Source: Pseudomonadota bacterium
Lineage (GTDB): Bacteria; Desulfobacterota; Desulfovibrionia; Desulfovibrionales; Desulfomicrobiaceae
Reading direction: 5' to 3'
NCBI GenBank assembly: GCA_018902545.1
Contig: JAHIQM010000001.1
Location: 48,765 to 112,764 of the forward strand
DNA: 64,000 nt
In this document: positions 19,901 through 29,192 of the stretch, one piece after another
How positions within the stretch are numbered: the first letter of the stretch is position 1
How the letters are laid out: the number at the start of each line of letters is the position of its first letter
Translations under genes and position numbers: made by a program
The notes under the pieces: model-generated
Seen by the model: the letters and a program-made list of their open reading frames with translations, nothing else
What the model was told of the DNA's origin: nothing
The model's database searches: none

Positions 19901-20333
19901 CCGGGGCACGGTGGGACTCTACTTCGGCCCGGATGACTGGGAAATATACTACGGCAGGCAGGCAAGCCCCATTCAGGTGCATTTCCTCATCGCCAACGTC
20001 GACGGCTACATGCAGCTTGGACAAAAAATGGGGCTTCGCCTCGGAGGAGGACTCAAAGCCGGTTCAGGTAAAATCTGCCTGGGGATCGCCGCGGCCGAGG
20101 CGTACCTGAATGCCATGGTCGGCGTGGCCATTTCGCCATCGGCGCACCTCTCCGCAGACTTCTGGGCTGGCGCGGGCGTTGCGGCCTGGGTGCCTTCCTG
20201 CAGCGGCGCCAAGTTCTCGATCAGCAAATCCATAAACTTCCATGTCGAGGCCATGCCGCTGCATCTACGGGCCGGATTCGACATCGATTGCGGATGGTTT
20301 GGCGATTACTCCCTCAATGTCACCCTGATCTAA
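13992..20333 (+). CDS. Giant multi-IPT surface protein (2113 aa)
   Basis: A signal peptide (about residues 1-24) is followed by a Pro/Thr-rich linker with RITTTPKTAP, which echoes the ITSTPKPTP linker of the four paralogues. Five IPT/TIG-like domains follow at about 65-150, 157-245, 265-350, 368-455 and 472-560, each opening as P(N/A)xWxxGxxYxVTVxG or close to it. The remaining 1,500 residues contain Ala/Ser/Pro-rich spacers, a PKD-like stretch (VDWGDGSYD, about residue 895), then long beta-rich repeats with no family I recognise, ending in Gly-rich strands and a Cys-containing tail. It is probably an extracellular fibre or adhesin-like protein, which is inference. It lies 11 bases before the FN3 gene. 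No enzyme motif was seen. Confidence 0.75.
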   Translation: MKMRPCSLFIMIAIIFLFDVHGLGADSLIKPFPTIQPTQPRITTTPKTAPTSPAPGMNVIQPQASFPELTSVAPATLQQGQSTTLNLSGRNLSKDMVLIMGPGVTVGPIQQVGDKILLAPVSVADTAAPGVRTISVQYKGVTKQGQARLTVTAVQAATVIQSITPNSIAQGESRELTISGTGLEFVRQMNFGPGLSAQLPKPSGANLRVTVTAAPDAAPGQRAVSYSDRIGQHTSRLPFMVTINPQPEPPGKPVQPIQTKTPLAAPVIMTMTPNQWTQGGEYEVTVQGANLSQGLETRFAKGIEIKKLTVTSAAMARMTVRVADQAPLGRQWLEIRPGPDAKWTQSRALGEVQAKPAATISVPAIKTARPELSAITPNQWEPGKTYAVTLQGAHLPETLEAAFGKDVVVREMKVGSASIASFTVEVAPAAAPGPRPMEARSGKSESWERTRLQAVVIEKKAPAITFKPELPGHVLQPSVSLLSPNRWYPGKNYEVTVLGDLFAAGMSVELGADVVVSNLQVANPTRATMTVTVGGKAAPGPRPLRFRLHGEDGWRKTGAVGLVKAVYSGVKPPMVIQPPLKDVEFAMGSIFLKTPEHGTYWIMENSQGDHGTPKVTDSTRFEWMEKDVTSQWFELRILNAAGTVLMTRKVSGLPMPDRFYAPDADFITEIFDLARNPQPAAQTPPETQEPKAEGSKAGSLHSALSATGVSASGVTSGTSAISEVAAPQASGGIAQHLADSFGQNALFWEVAGYKKVTTQSAPAPGEGEAAENSQADGMQSAGGFQFPGAAMQQVVTTTTDLQIAISDRWPIQLPAFSPTGLACSMANTKLTPDAVGSADDIFYIGDKIQISGLINIEECPWALIYDTKWGQYAGGTGYTGNTPVDSWTISNMFVDWGDGSYDIVTAIPGNAVEKTGQPFSGEQLPPIANLNIKLEHTYRYSNEFQIRLFVLPAEDVGTISSIVRMSKAPEPQPSQAHLTPHMLGQTLLADSGAVLSDAVNPADLSASGGATAASNLSASAADRSTLGQFNIPGGRAFLLYCEPTIIDIKADPAAIGPLHLENLAIIEFSGQKTAEPSAVQKPDGAIQSSTQPSGPIQAAGQNKPTSTKPVQTGQAQLGSDIAVQSGLPGAGQLTGTSIAGQLSAANLDAAKASTCDAAFFATAELKYYGSGKIKLIWKVDGTVILEQSGIKIGPSPERSSLNEDNTYAQDIQRDTYVFTSPSLPLQKPAYHKVTVEAVLEDGEKKYAVRAKEGSGGMPIPEFYSTQADQVVSEPRAYLVSAPGPGEPCIFRFPVAGGKEFLITSLQGRATKVNGRWSGTGTLLFDLPDGVSGQGVRFVDIGFQGFEVDDDGTVTSGTIDAANLSQPYSDLPGVSATLKSLKGSVKEDLKAVFDIKVKDNTIRVVETGGTLPPDWQGVEAPLIPESGWYAASQKLPKAQIGHSYFQIESDDVRLDLSRTQGSNPAGYSGIKIAQLQMQGATDAPQLGVLASGADWVGVHLGENAVLYPYLFMLTQASVTAKNWYLTDTGITGHSRFNNFNYVFGAGSIKFDAIDISAGNNGLTAEYINMRIEMPWPAMTLQGGSMKLDYTQTDAKSDLEFNFAGQEATADYGNVRMHTKVKKFERKSTGWGMSTDTTFTFRDEGGTEVSTTVNELFFNIYGVAYFNGDGTSHNAGLNAQTKLGDVQVQLQAIEATSHVDDLKPERLDFTLKGKIDFPGLSEAPVDIVYAVKKPMGQAYAATGPKHSKFTTGISFPIGRPMAETTVAPEIKTGGGGFAAHGGPLYASLDPVLLADASGGGAVQDTFGGTVETRMFGMDTPVKATFRYGTAAGDGYWLTHANVGGLNAPIFPGVSLLAVNGGLAYGFSKEVFSPSGNPLSAAPDNPGVMVYSAGISVTSTTPQVFEMTGQITVLPEDAVYRMEFSGVKILTYKVNGGAFFEYASNSFSGKIWGGMSMYGGAVSLTAPKGADDDRGTVGLYFGPDDWEIYYGRQASPIQVHFLIANVDGYMQLGQKMGLRLGGGLKAGSGKICLGIAAAEAYLNAMVGVAISPSAHLSADFWAGAGVAAWVPSCSGAKFSISKSINFHVEAMPLHLRAGFDIDCGWFGDYSLNVTLI

Positions 20334-20344
20334 AGGCCAGCACC

Positions 20345-22348
20345 ATGAGCACAACACGACATGCATTCCGATTCTCTCTGACCCTGTGGATTCTTACGGC
20401 CGTGCTGACCCTGACCTTCGCATCCCAGGCTGGCGCGGCAGCAAAATCGGACACGGGAGTGCTCCTGGCCGCTTCCGACGGCAAGGGCGAAGTCCGCTTC
20501 CTGTGGGCGCCCCCGGCCGGGTACTGGCCAGCGGGCGGGTGGCGACTACAGGACCAGAACAAGAAAACACTGGCGGACATTACCCCACTCAACCCCGAGC
20601 ATATGTCGGCCCTGGACGCGCAGGAAGCTCAGCTGGTCCGGGCCATTATCCAGGGTCTGGGCACGGCGCAAAGCCCAGAAGAATTCGCGAACCTGCGCCC
20701 GGTCCTGGGCCTGCAGGCCATGAGCTCCTGGGCCAGGGCCAAGGCCCTGGGCGTGGCGCATGCGCTCCCGGGGCTGCCCAAGGGAAAACGGACCTATTCT
20801 CTCGTGGGGCTGGACGCATCTGGCACCCCGTCGAAAACCACACTGACCTGCGCCCCGGTCGATGCAGGCGTGGCCACGCCGGCCCTGCCGCCGCCCACTC
20901 AATTGCGCGCCGAGGCCCACCCGCAGGGCGCGGCCCTATTTTGGAACCCGCCACCCGCATCACCGGAAATCCCGGTCATCGCCTACACGGTGGAGCGTGC
21001 GGAAAACGGCGCGACATATTTGCCCGCAAGCCCGAGCGCGATCATCCTCGGTCTGGGCTGGAACGACAGCGAGGCGGCCTTCATCGACGAACTGGCTCAG
21101 GTCGGGCTGACCCTGACCTACTCCGTGCGCAGCCTGGACGCCTTCGGACGGACCAGCCCGCCGGCCATGGTCAGCCTGTTCATGGATGACCCCGAAGCCC
21201 TACGTCCGCCGCCCTCAATCACGGCCACGACCCAGCCGGGCAGGGTGAACCTGTCCTGGAAGGCCGTGGACAACCCCAACATTGTCGGCCACTCCGTGGA
21301 GCGGGGCACCTCGCACAACGGGCTGTACATTCTGCTCACACCCAAGGCCCTGGACCCGAAAACGACCTCATGGACCGATACGGACGTCGTGGACAGCGTC
21401 ATCTATTATTACCGCATCCGCTCGGTCTCGCCCACCGGTGAGATGGGGCCGCCTTCCGGCGTGACCACGGCCATGCCGCCAACGTCCAAGGCCCCGCCCA
21501 CGCCGCAGAAGGTGCAGGCCAAGACCAGTCCGGTGCAGACGGAGCTGACCTGGGATCGGGCCGACTACCCCATTGCCGGGTACATTGTGGAACGCCGCGC
21601 AGAGGGCTCCGCGCAATGGGGGCGGCTGAGCCCGACCATCACCTCGGACCGCTATTACCGGGATCAATACATCGCGGGCACTTTTGGCGTCTTTCATTAC
21701 AGGGTCAGGGCCGTGTCATTCGACAACAAAATAAGCCCGCCCAGCGCGGAGGTTCAGGCCGCCATCGAGGACACGAGCAAACCGCCCACTCCACTCATCG
21801 CCGCCATCGACGGCGCGGACGGCAAGGTCGTGCTGTCCTTTGCGCCGGGCTTTCCGGAAGAGAAAACCGCCACCGTCTCCATCCTGCGCGGCAAGGAAGG
21901 GTTGCGGCAAGGCGACGTGCTGGCGGAGAACCTCTCCGCAGACCAGCACAGTTTCGTGGACGTCGCGGTGGAACCGGGCCAGAGCTACTGGTACGCGGTC
22001 CTGGCCCGCGACAATGCAGGACGCGAGAGCGAAATGAGCGGCAAGCGTCTGGTCACGGTCAGCGCCCCGACCATTCCCGTGCCTGCCGCGCCCACGGCGG
22101 AATTCGTGCAGGACCCCTTCGCCCATGTCCTCATCCGCTTCACCGCCCCGCCACCGCCCTTTCTGCTGACCGTACAGCGCCGGGACAGCGAAGACGGACC
22201 CTGGCGGACCATCGCGAAGGGCGTGGAAGGCATGGATCAGGCCATGGACGCCCACCCATCCGAGGGGGGGATGAGCTACCGCATCATCTATCATACGGCC
22301 ACCGGCATGGAAGGCGAACCATCCCCGGCCATCACCGTGACTCGTTGA
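20345..22348 (+). CDS. Fibronectin type III repeat surface protein
   Basis: A 667-residue exported protein with a signal peptide ending QAGA. After an N-terminal region of about 180 residues it carries four or so FN3-like domains, with starts such as PPPTQLRAEAHPQGAALFW, PPSITATTQPGRVNLSWKAV and PPTPQKVQAKTSPVQTELTW, and the usual Y-x-V/I-R-S/A strand (YYYRIRSVS, FHYRVRAVS). FN3 arrays act as spacers or ligand binders in surface proteins. ATG at 20345 is preferred over the earlier in-frame ATG at 20288, because that one would overlap the upstream gene and hide the signal peptide; AAAGG lies before 20345. It sits between the giant protein and an OmpA-type anchor, so cell-envelope attachment is likely. 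Confidence 0.8.
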   Translation: MSTTRHAFRFSLTLWILTAVLTLTFASQAGAAAKSDTGVLLAASDGKGEVRFLWAPPAGYWPAGGWRLQDQNKKTLADITPLNPEHMSALDAQEAQLVRAIIQGLGTAQSPEEFANLRPVLGLQAMSSWARAKALGVAHALPGLPKGKRTYSLVGLDASGTPSKTTLTCAPVDAGVATPALPPPTQLRAEAHPQGAALFWNPPPASPEIPVIAYTVERAENGATYLPASPSAIILGLGWNDSEAAFIDELAQVGLTLTYSVRSLDAFGRTSPPAMVSLFMDDPEALRPPPSITATTQPGRVNLSWKAVDNPNIVGHSVERGTSHNGLYILLTPKALDPKTTSWTDTDVVDSVIYYYRIRSVSPTGEMGPPSGVTTAMPPTSKAPPTPQKVQAKTSPVQTELTWDRADYPIAGYIVERRAEGSAQWGRLSPTITSDRYYRDQYIAGTFGVFHYRVRAVSFDNKISPPSAEVQAAIEDTSKPPTPLIAAIDGADGKVVLSFAPGFPEEKTATVSILRGKEGLRQGDVLAENLSADQHSFVDVAVEPGQSYWYAVLARDNAGRESEMSGKRLVTVSAPTIPVPAAPTAEFVQDPFAHVLIRFTAPPPPFLLTVQRRDSEDGPWRTIAKGVEGMDQAMDAHPSEGGMSYRIIYHTATGMEGEPSPAITVTR

Positions 22349-22376
22349 GTCAAGGAACTGAACACAAGGAGCCCTC

Positions 22377-23411
22377 ATGCACTCGAAAACGCATCCCTCT
22401 TCAACGAATCGCAACGTGACCATCGTTTCAATGCTCGCGGTGATGGCAGTGGCACTCCTGTTTTGCGGCGCGGCCCTCGCCGCCGATGTGCCCGGATCCA
22501 AGGACAGCCCCCTGCTCAAGCGCTACGAGGGCTCGGAGATCATCGGCTACGACTACCGCGAGTTCGGCCAGTTCCACCTCGTGACGGGGCCGCTCAAAGG
22601 CTATGATCTTCCACCGGACCCATCGATCAAAATCACAGGCAAGTATACGCGCATCCTTTATGTCGCTCCGCCCCAGCGCTCCGCCCTGGAAGTCTTCCAC
22701 AACTATGCCCAGGAGCTGGAACTGGACGGGTACGAAATAATCTTCACCTGCTCGGAAGGAGAGTGCGGCAAGCCCAACGCCTTGGCCAGGACACTGTACA
22801 ACCAGGACAAACAGCTCAAAAACAAGGGCCAGATATCGCAGTACGCTTTCAGCTCTCCGGTGGAGCCGCAATTTCTGGCGGCAACCCTGTCCCGGCCTGA
22901 AGGCGATGTGCACGTCTCCGTGTACGTGGCCACGGAGACCTACAAAAACTTCCCGGAAACCGCGCAACGCGCCCTTGTCCTCCTCGACATCGTCGAAACC
23001 GCGCCCATGGAACAGAAGATGGTCACCGTGGACGCCAGCGCCATGGCCAAGAGCATCGCGGCCCAGGGCACCATCGCCCTGTACGGCATCTATTTTGACA
23101 CGGACAAGGCTGACCTGAAGCCCGAATCACAGCCGACCCTGGATGAAATCGCCAAGCTGCTGCAGGGTGACGCGGGCCTCAAGCTTTATGTGGTCGGGCA
23201 TACGGACGGAGTCGGCGGCCTCGACTACAACATGGACCTGTCCAGAAGGCGGGCGCAGGCTGTCGTGCAGGAGCTGGTCGGGAAATACGCAGTGGCGGGT
23301 AGCAGGCTCAAAAGCGCCGGAGTGGGTTTTCTGGCCCCGGTGGGCTCCAACGAAGACGAAGAAGGCCGGGCCAAGAACAGGCGGGTGGAACTCGTCAAGG
23401 ACATCAACTGA
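22377..23411 (+). CDS. OmpA-family protein with DUF4892-like N-terminal region
   Basis: A 344-residue exported protein. The signal peptide ends ALAA near residue 36. Residues ~45-210 resemble the DUF4892 region often found before OmpA domains (GSEIIGYDYREFGQF..., VFHNYAQELELDGYEIIF). Residues ~230-344 are an OmpA/MotB peptidoglycan-binding domain: IYFDTDKADLKPESQPTLDE, VVGHTDGVG, DLSRRRAQAV and AKNRRVELV. The domain binds diaminopimelate in the cell wall, so this last gene of the cluster could tie the surface assembly to peptidoglycan. AAGGAG precedes the ATG by 6 bases; the gap from the FN3 gene is 28 bases. Confidence 0.88.
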   Translation: MHSKTHPSSTNRNVTIVSMLAVMAVALLFCGAALAADVPGSKDSPLLKRYEGSEIIGYDYREFGQFHLVTGPLKGYDLPPDPSIKITGKYTRILYVAPPQRSALEVFHNYAQELELDGYEIIFTCSEGECGKPNALARTLYNQDKQLKNKGQISQYAFSSPVEPQFLAATLSRPEGDVHVSVYVATETYKNFPETAQRALVLLDIVETAPMEQKMVTVDASAMAKSIAAQGTIALYGIYFDTDKADLKPESQPTLDEIAKLLQGDAGLKLYVVGHTDGVGGLDYNMDLSRRRAQAVVQELVGKYAVAGSRLKSAGVGFLAPVGSNEDEEGRAKNRRVELVKDIN

Positions 23412-23484
23412 AGTAAAATTCGGCGCAACGCGAAAAGGTCATGACAGGAACCAAATCCTTGCCATGACGCCACCGCAAAAAGTC

Positions 23485-23561
23485 GTCATCCCCTTGAAGA
23501 AGGGGATCCATCCCGTTTTAACTATTTGAAAAGAATGGATTCCCGCCTTCGCGGGAATGAC
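23485..23561. repeat. REP-like palindromic repeat
   Basis: Two hairpins, CCCCTTGAAGAAGGGG and TTCCCGCCTTCGCGGGAA, are flanked by GTCAT and ATGAC, so the whole element is an imperfect inverted repeat. It lies in the 220-base gap between convergent genes. This form is typical of dispersed extragenic palindromes and could also serve as a transcription end for both sides. Confidence 0.65.
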
Positions 23562-23631
23562 ACTCAGGTTCTTCCACAACTTTTTTGCAGGGGCGCCTTG
23601 TAATGACCCTTTTTTCATTCCCGGCGCACGT

Positions 23632-23920
23632 TCACTGAAGCCGCGGCAGGATAATCTCTCCAACCTGAACGGCCAGTTCCCGGCTGCGCTCTTCCATGGC
23701 GGCGTCGGCGGCTTCCATGCTAGCAAACGAGCCAGCCAGGTGCGGACTGGGTTTGATGTGCACAAGACCCCCGCCCTTGCGCATCCACAGACTCGTCCCG
23801 TCCCAGAAGGCCTCATCCCCCATACCCGGGATGATCTTCAAAAGCGTGGAAAAAAGCCAAAAAGTCCACCCACGCAGGACGATCCTTGCAAAGTCCGCAA
23901 GCCGACCGCCCGCAGATTTC

Positions 23921-23928
<8 letters not shown>
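23632..23928 (-). CDS. Small protein of unknown function downstream of tex
   Basis: The frame beyond the tex stop encodes a protein-like segment, including IVLRGWTFWLFSTLLKIIPG, GDEAFWDGTSLWMRKGGGLV and a helical end (EERSRELAVQVGEIILPRLQ). The start is unclear. CTG at 23928 would give 98 residues overlapping tex by 8 bases; an in-frame TTG at 23841 or ATG at 23823 would give a shorter product. I do not recognise the family; it may be an unrelated small reading frame. Confidence 0.4.
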
Positions 23929-26059
<2,131 letters not shown>

Positions 26060-26209
26060 GTGAGTGGCTCCTTGTGATGATGAAGAGGCAGACGTAGATC
26101 GCGCGGTCCAAGAGATCAATCCTGGGTTGAAGCCAACCGGGAGGCAAACCGCCCCGAACTTTGCGGGCCGGGAATCCGCGCATCGACATGCGCCGCGCAC
26201 TGGATTATC

Positions 26210-26992
26210 ATGAGCGGCATCATGTCCGCCGTCATCACCGCCACGATCAAGTTCGCATCCCTGGGGGCACTGCTCTACATGGGGCTGTGCGCCTTCCTGT
26301 TCCTTTTTCAGCGCTCGCTCATCTACCTCCCCCACCCGCCCTCAAGTCATCATCGGCAAACCCTCACCGTGCCGGTGGATGGCGCGGAGGTTGTCGTCAC
26401 CGTGCGTCAGGGCGAAACCCAGGAGGCAGTGCTCTATTTCGGAGGCAATGCCGAGGACGTTTCCTACAGTCTGCCGACTTTCGAGACAGCCTTTCCCGGC
26501 CACGCGCTGTACATGCCCCATTACCGGGGCTACGGCGACAGCACGGGCAAGCCGTCCGAAGCGGCCCTTTTGGCCGATGCGCTGGCACTTTTTGACATGG
26601 TACACGAAAAACACCCACATGTCGTGGTGGTCGGACGCAGCCTGGGAAGCTCCGTCGCCGTGCATGTCGCAAGCCAGCGTTCAGTGGCGCAACTGGTGCT
26701 GGTCACTCCCTTCGACAGCATCCTGGGACTTGCGCAGAAGCTGTACCCCTTCTTTCCGGTGCGCTGGCTCCTGCTCGATAGATTCGAATCCGCAAGGTTC
26801 GCGCCCAAGGTCACGGCCCCGACCGTACTCCTTATCGCCGAGATGGACGAAATCGTGCCCCGGCAGAGCGCCGAAGACCTGCTCGGCCGCTTTGCCCCCG
26901 GCGTGGCCGAGATGAAGATCGTTGCTGGAACCGGCCACAACACCATCTCCAGAAGCCCGGACTACATTCCCCTGCTGCAGGGCCGCCGCTGA
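26210..26992 (+). CDS. Alpha/beta hydrolase, membrane-anchored, ABHD13/YfhR-like
   Basis: A 260-residue protein with one N-terminal hydrophobic segment (about residues 15-35) and then a serine-hydrolase fold. The visible blocks are PHYRGYGDSTGKPSE, the nucleophile elbow GRSLGSSVAV (Ser nucleophile near residue 147), MDEIVP (acid) and GTGHNTI (catalytic His). This matches the BEM46/YfhR-like group of anchored hydrolases, whose substrate is generally unknown. A second in-frame ATG at 26222 is an equally possible start. It is transcribed divergently from tex. Confidence 0.85.
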   Translation: MSGIMSAVITATIKFASLGALLYMGLCAFLFLFQRSLIYLPHPPSSHHRQTLTVPVDGAEVVVTVRQGETQEAVLYFGGNAEDVSYSLPTFETAFPGHALYMPHYRGYGDSTGKPSEAALLADALALFDMVHEKHPHVVVVGRSLGSSVAVHVASQRSVAQLVLVTPFDSILGLAQKLYPFFPVRWLLLDRFESARFAPKVTAPTVLLIAEMDEIVPRQSAEDLLGRFAPGVAEMKIVAGTGHNTISRSPDYIPLLQGRR

Positions 26993-27096
26993 CAAAGGCG
27001 GGAAGCAGCCTGCCTAGGCTTCTGCCGTCTTACACGGCAAGCGTCTGAAAACCGATCACATCCGGAGTCTTTTAGACATCCGCCGGAAGGATAAAG

Positions 27097-27570
27097 ATGC
27101 TCCATCACCCCATGCGCCGCACGAAAAATCAGATCCGCGAACGCTCCGAAATACTGGCCGTCATCCGGCAAAGTCCGGTCATGCGCCTGGCCCTGTGCCT
27201 GGAAAACGAACCTTATGTCGTGCCTCTCTCATTTGGCTGCGACGGGGAGGCGCTCTATTTTCACTCTGCGCCAGCCGGCCTCAAGGTCGACATCCTGCGC
27301 CGCAACCCCCGCGTCTGTTGCCTGTTCGAACACGGCCTGGCCCTTGACCCCAAGGGCCTCGACCCCTGCCAATGGGGATTTGTCTATACAACTGCCATCG
27401 TCCACGGCACTGCCATTCAGATCCTTGACCGGCAGGCCAGGCTCAAGGCCCTGCAACTCATTACGGACCACTATGCCGAGAACTCCCTGCGCGTGCCGGA
27501 GGACAAAATCGAAGGCGTGGAGGTCTGGAAGATCGAAATTCTGGAAATGACGGGAAAACGGGCAGGTTAG
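27097..27570 (+). CDS. Pyridoxamine 5'-phosphate oxidase-like flavin split-barrel protein
   Basis: A 157-residue protein of the NimA/PPOX-like split-barrel family. It opens MRRTKNQI, followed by VMRLALCLENEPYVVPLSF, FHSAPAGLKVDILRRNPRVC and a long C-terminal helix, the order seen in FMN-binding members implicated in nitroimidazole or haem-related redox chemistry. The exact substrate is unknown. AAGGATAAAG precedes the ATG; the in-frame ATG at 27112 would also fit. It is a single gene. Confidence 0.85.
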   Translation: MLHHPMRRTKNQIRERSEILAVIRQSPVMRLALCLENEPYVVPLSFGCDGEALYFHSAPAGLKVDILRRNPRVCCLFEHGLALDPKGLDPCQWGFVYTTAIVHGTAIQILDRQARLKALQLITDHYAENSLRVPEDKIEGVEVWKIEILEMTGKRAG

Positions 27571-27689
27571 ACAAGCTCATTCGGACTGGTCGGAACAATG
27601 CAAAGACCGCGTGAAATCAACGTGTACCCGGTGGCCGCGCTGCGCGGTGGGGAGCGCGACCACCAAAGTATTTCAGACTGATGCGCAAA

Positions 27690-28730
27690 TCATAAACCCG
27701 CGCCCGCAAGCTCCCGCCACCCCTTCAGGAGTCCAAAGCATCCGGCCAGCATCATGTCGCCGCCCGGAGCCAGGAATTCCACATCCGCCCCTTCCAGGAT
27801 GGCCCGCCGGGGGCCGAGAACCACGGTGCGCTCAAAGCCGCCCTGCAGACCCTCGGCCGTGACACAGCCGTGTCCGTTGTCGTCGAAGACTTCCCTGTTG
27901 CCAAGCCTGCCCAGCCTGAATCTGCCCAGCTGCTCCAGGAGCTTGGCCTGGTCCAAATGCCCGGTATGATGTTCGTACACGCCGAGTACCCGCCTGCCCT
28001 GCACCAGAAAGGCGATGGTGTGGCTGTTGCCGACATTGACGATAAGCACGCCGTCCGTGGCTGCGGTCTGTTCCACGCTCTGATCGAAGAGCGCGCCGAG
28101 CATGGCCGCCGAACCCGTATCCGCCACCAGTCCCACGCCGATGGAGCGGCGCAGGCAGGCCAGACGGGTCATCTCCGCCGGGGGCTCGGAATAGAGCAGA
28201 CGCGCCATGTCTCCCTTGTCCTCGCGCATGAAGCGCTCCCAATAGGCAAAACGGGAGAGCCGGTTGCTCTTGCCGGGGTGGAAGCCGTGGTCCTGCACGC
28301 AGGCCAGGACGAGGTCAGGCTGGGGCAGGCCCGCGTGCTGCAGCAGACCGCGCCAGAAGCCGGGATCAAAGTCCGTCAGGAGCACCTGCGAGGCCGAAAG
28401 GGGCGGAATGGACGTGATCTCGATGCCGTGCCCACGCACCTGATCCAGATCATCCCCCAGGGCCAGGGCCGCGTCGGGATGGGCGAAGACCTTGAGCCCC
28501 GCGTCCTGATGGGCTTTGACCGCGCGCCAGAATCCGCCGCCCATGTTCTGTCCGTAGAGGTACACGTTTCGCCCCGCCGTTGTCAGTTCGCGGATGCGGG
28601 CCGCCACGTTTCTGGCCGGTGAGGGCAGGATGAACTTGGGGCAGTTCTCCAGCTCCAGGCCTTCCTGATAGAGCAGCACGTCCTGGGTGCCGCTGCCGAT
28701 ATCGAGAATGAGACAGGTTTTGGCTGTCAT
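27690..28730 (-). CDS. DUF1786 family protein (ASKHA-like fold)
   Basis: A 346-residue protein that begins with a phosphate-binding-type strand (CLILDIGSGTQDVLLY) and has a second such motif near residue 240 (GVLIVNVGNSHTIAFLV), as expected of an actin/hexokinase-like ATPase fold. DUF1786 proteins, known from archaea and sulfate reducers, include members annotated as pyruvate formate-lyase-activating-enzyme-related; no function is established. ATG at 28730 is chosen because AAGGAG lies 7 bases upstream, although the frame stays open to 28802. It ends 119 bases from the flavin-protein gene, convergently. Confidence 0.75.
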   Translation of the reverse strand: MTAKTCLILDIGSGTQDVLLYQEGLELENCPKFILPSPARNVAARIRELTTAGRNVYLYGQNMGGGFWRAVKAHQDAGLKVFAHPDAALALGDDLDQVRGHGIEITSIPPLSASQVLLTDFDPGFWRGLLQHAGLPQPDLVLACVQDHGFHPGKSNRLSRFAYWERFMREDKGDMARLLYSEPPAEMTRLACLRRSIGVGLVADTGSAAMLGALFDQSVEQTAATDGVLIVNVGNSHTIAFLVQGRRVLGVYEHHTGHLDQAKLLEQLGRFRLGRLGNREVFDDNGHGCVTAEGLQGGFERTVVLGPRRAILEGADVEFLAPGGDMMLAGCFGLLKGWRELAGAGL

Positions 28731-28802
28731 GGGAATGCTCCTTAAAAAGAATGAATCCGGCGCCTTTTGTGGACACGCATGCACGCAGCGCCCGTGGATC
28801 AA

Positions 28803-29192
28803 GGTTAACAGAGGTAATCCGTTTCGGGTCTCAGGTCCAGAAATGAGAGCCGGCCTTGCCCCATCGTTTTTGGGTTGGGAAGCAAGCTCAGAACAAAACC
28901 GGCCCGGTATGGTCTGCCGGAGCCTGTTTATTTATAAATTTTCAGTCAGGTATTCCGTGTTGTCCAGCAGAAATCCCCGCGACCGCATAAACCTGACTTC
29001 AGTCAAAACATAAAGTTGACTTCAACGTCATGTCGCAGTCGAGATAATGAAGGTTACTCATTGAAAATACATAGGTTATCGCATTGACAAATATTTGCCT
29101 GGGTGCGTACGGCATGAACTAAAAAAATGAGGACTGCCATTTTGGCTAAGTCCGTATAATAATACTGTTAGGAATCTACCGAGGGAGTACTT
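28803..29192. other. Gap before the cassette array; left boundary with GTTAGG
   Basis: This 390-base stretch holds no convincing gene and no integron integrase. A TATAAT at 29155-29160 could be a -10 element for the first cassette. GTTAGGA at 29167-29173 resembles the right core of an att site, and GGACT...AGTCC around 29131-29153 forms a weak inverted repeat to its left. The left end of the array is therefore placed here, tentatively. Confidence 0.45.

Noticed and set aside
23484..23562. CRISPR array or IS end
   Set aside because: There are only two related hairpins, no spacers and no transposase; a REP-like element explains it.
28803..29192. Integron integrase or attI with promoter Pc
   Set aside because: No tyrosine-recombinase motifs occur in any frame here; only a GTTAGGA core and a TATAAT are visible.
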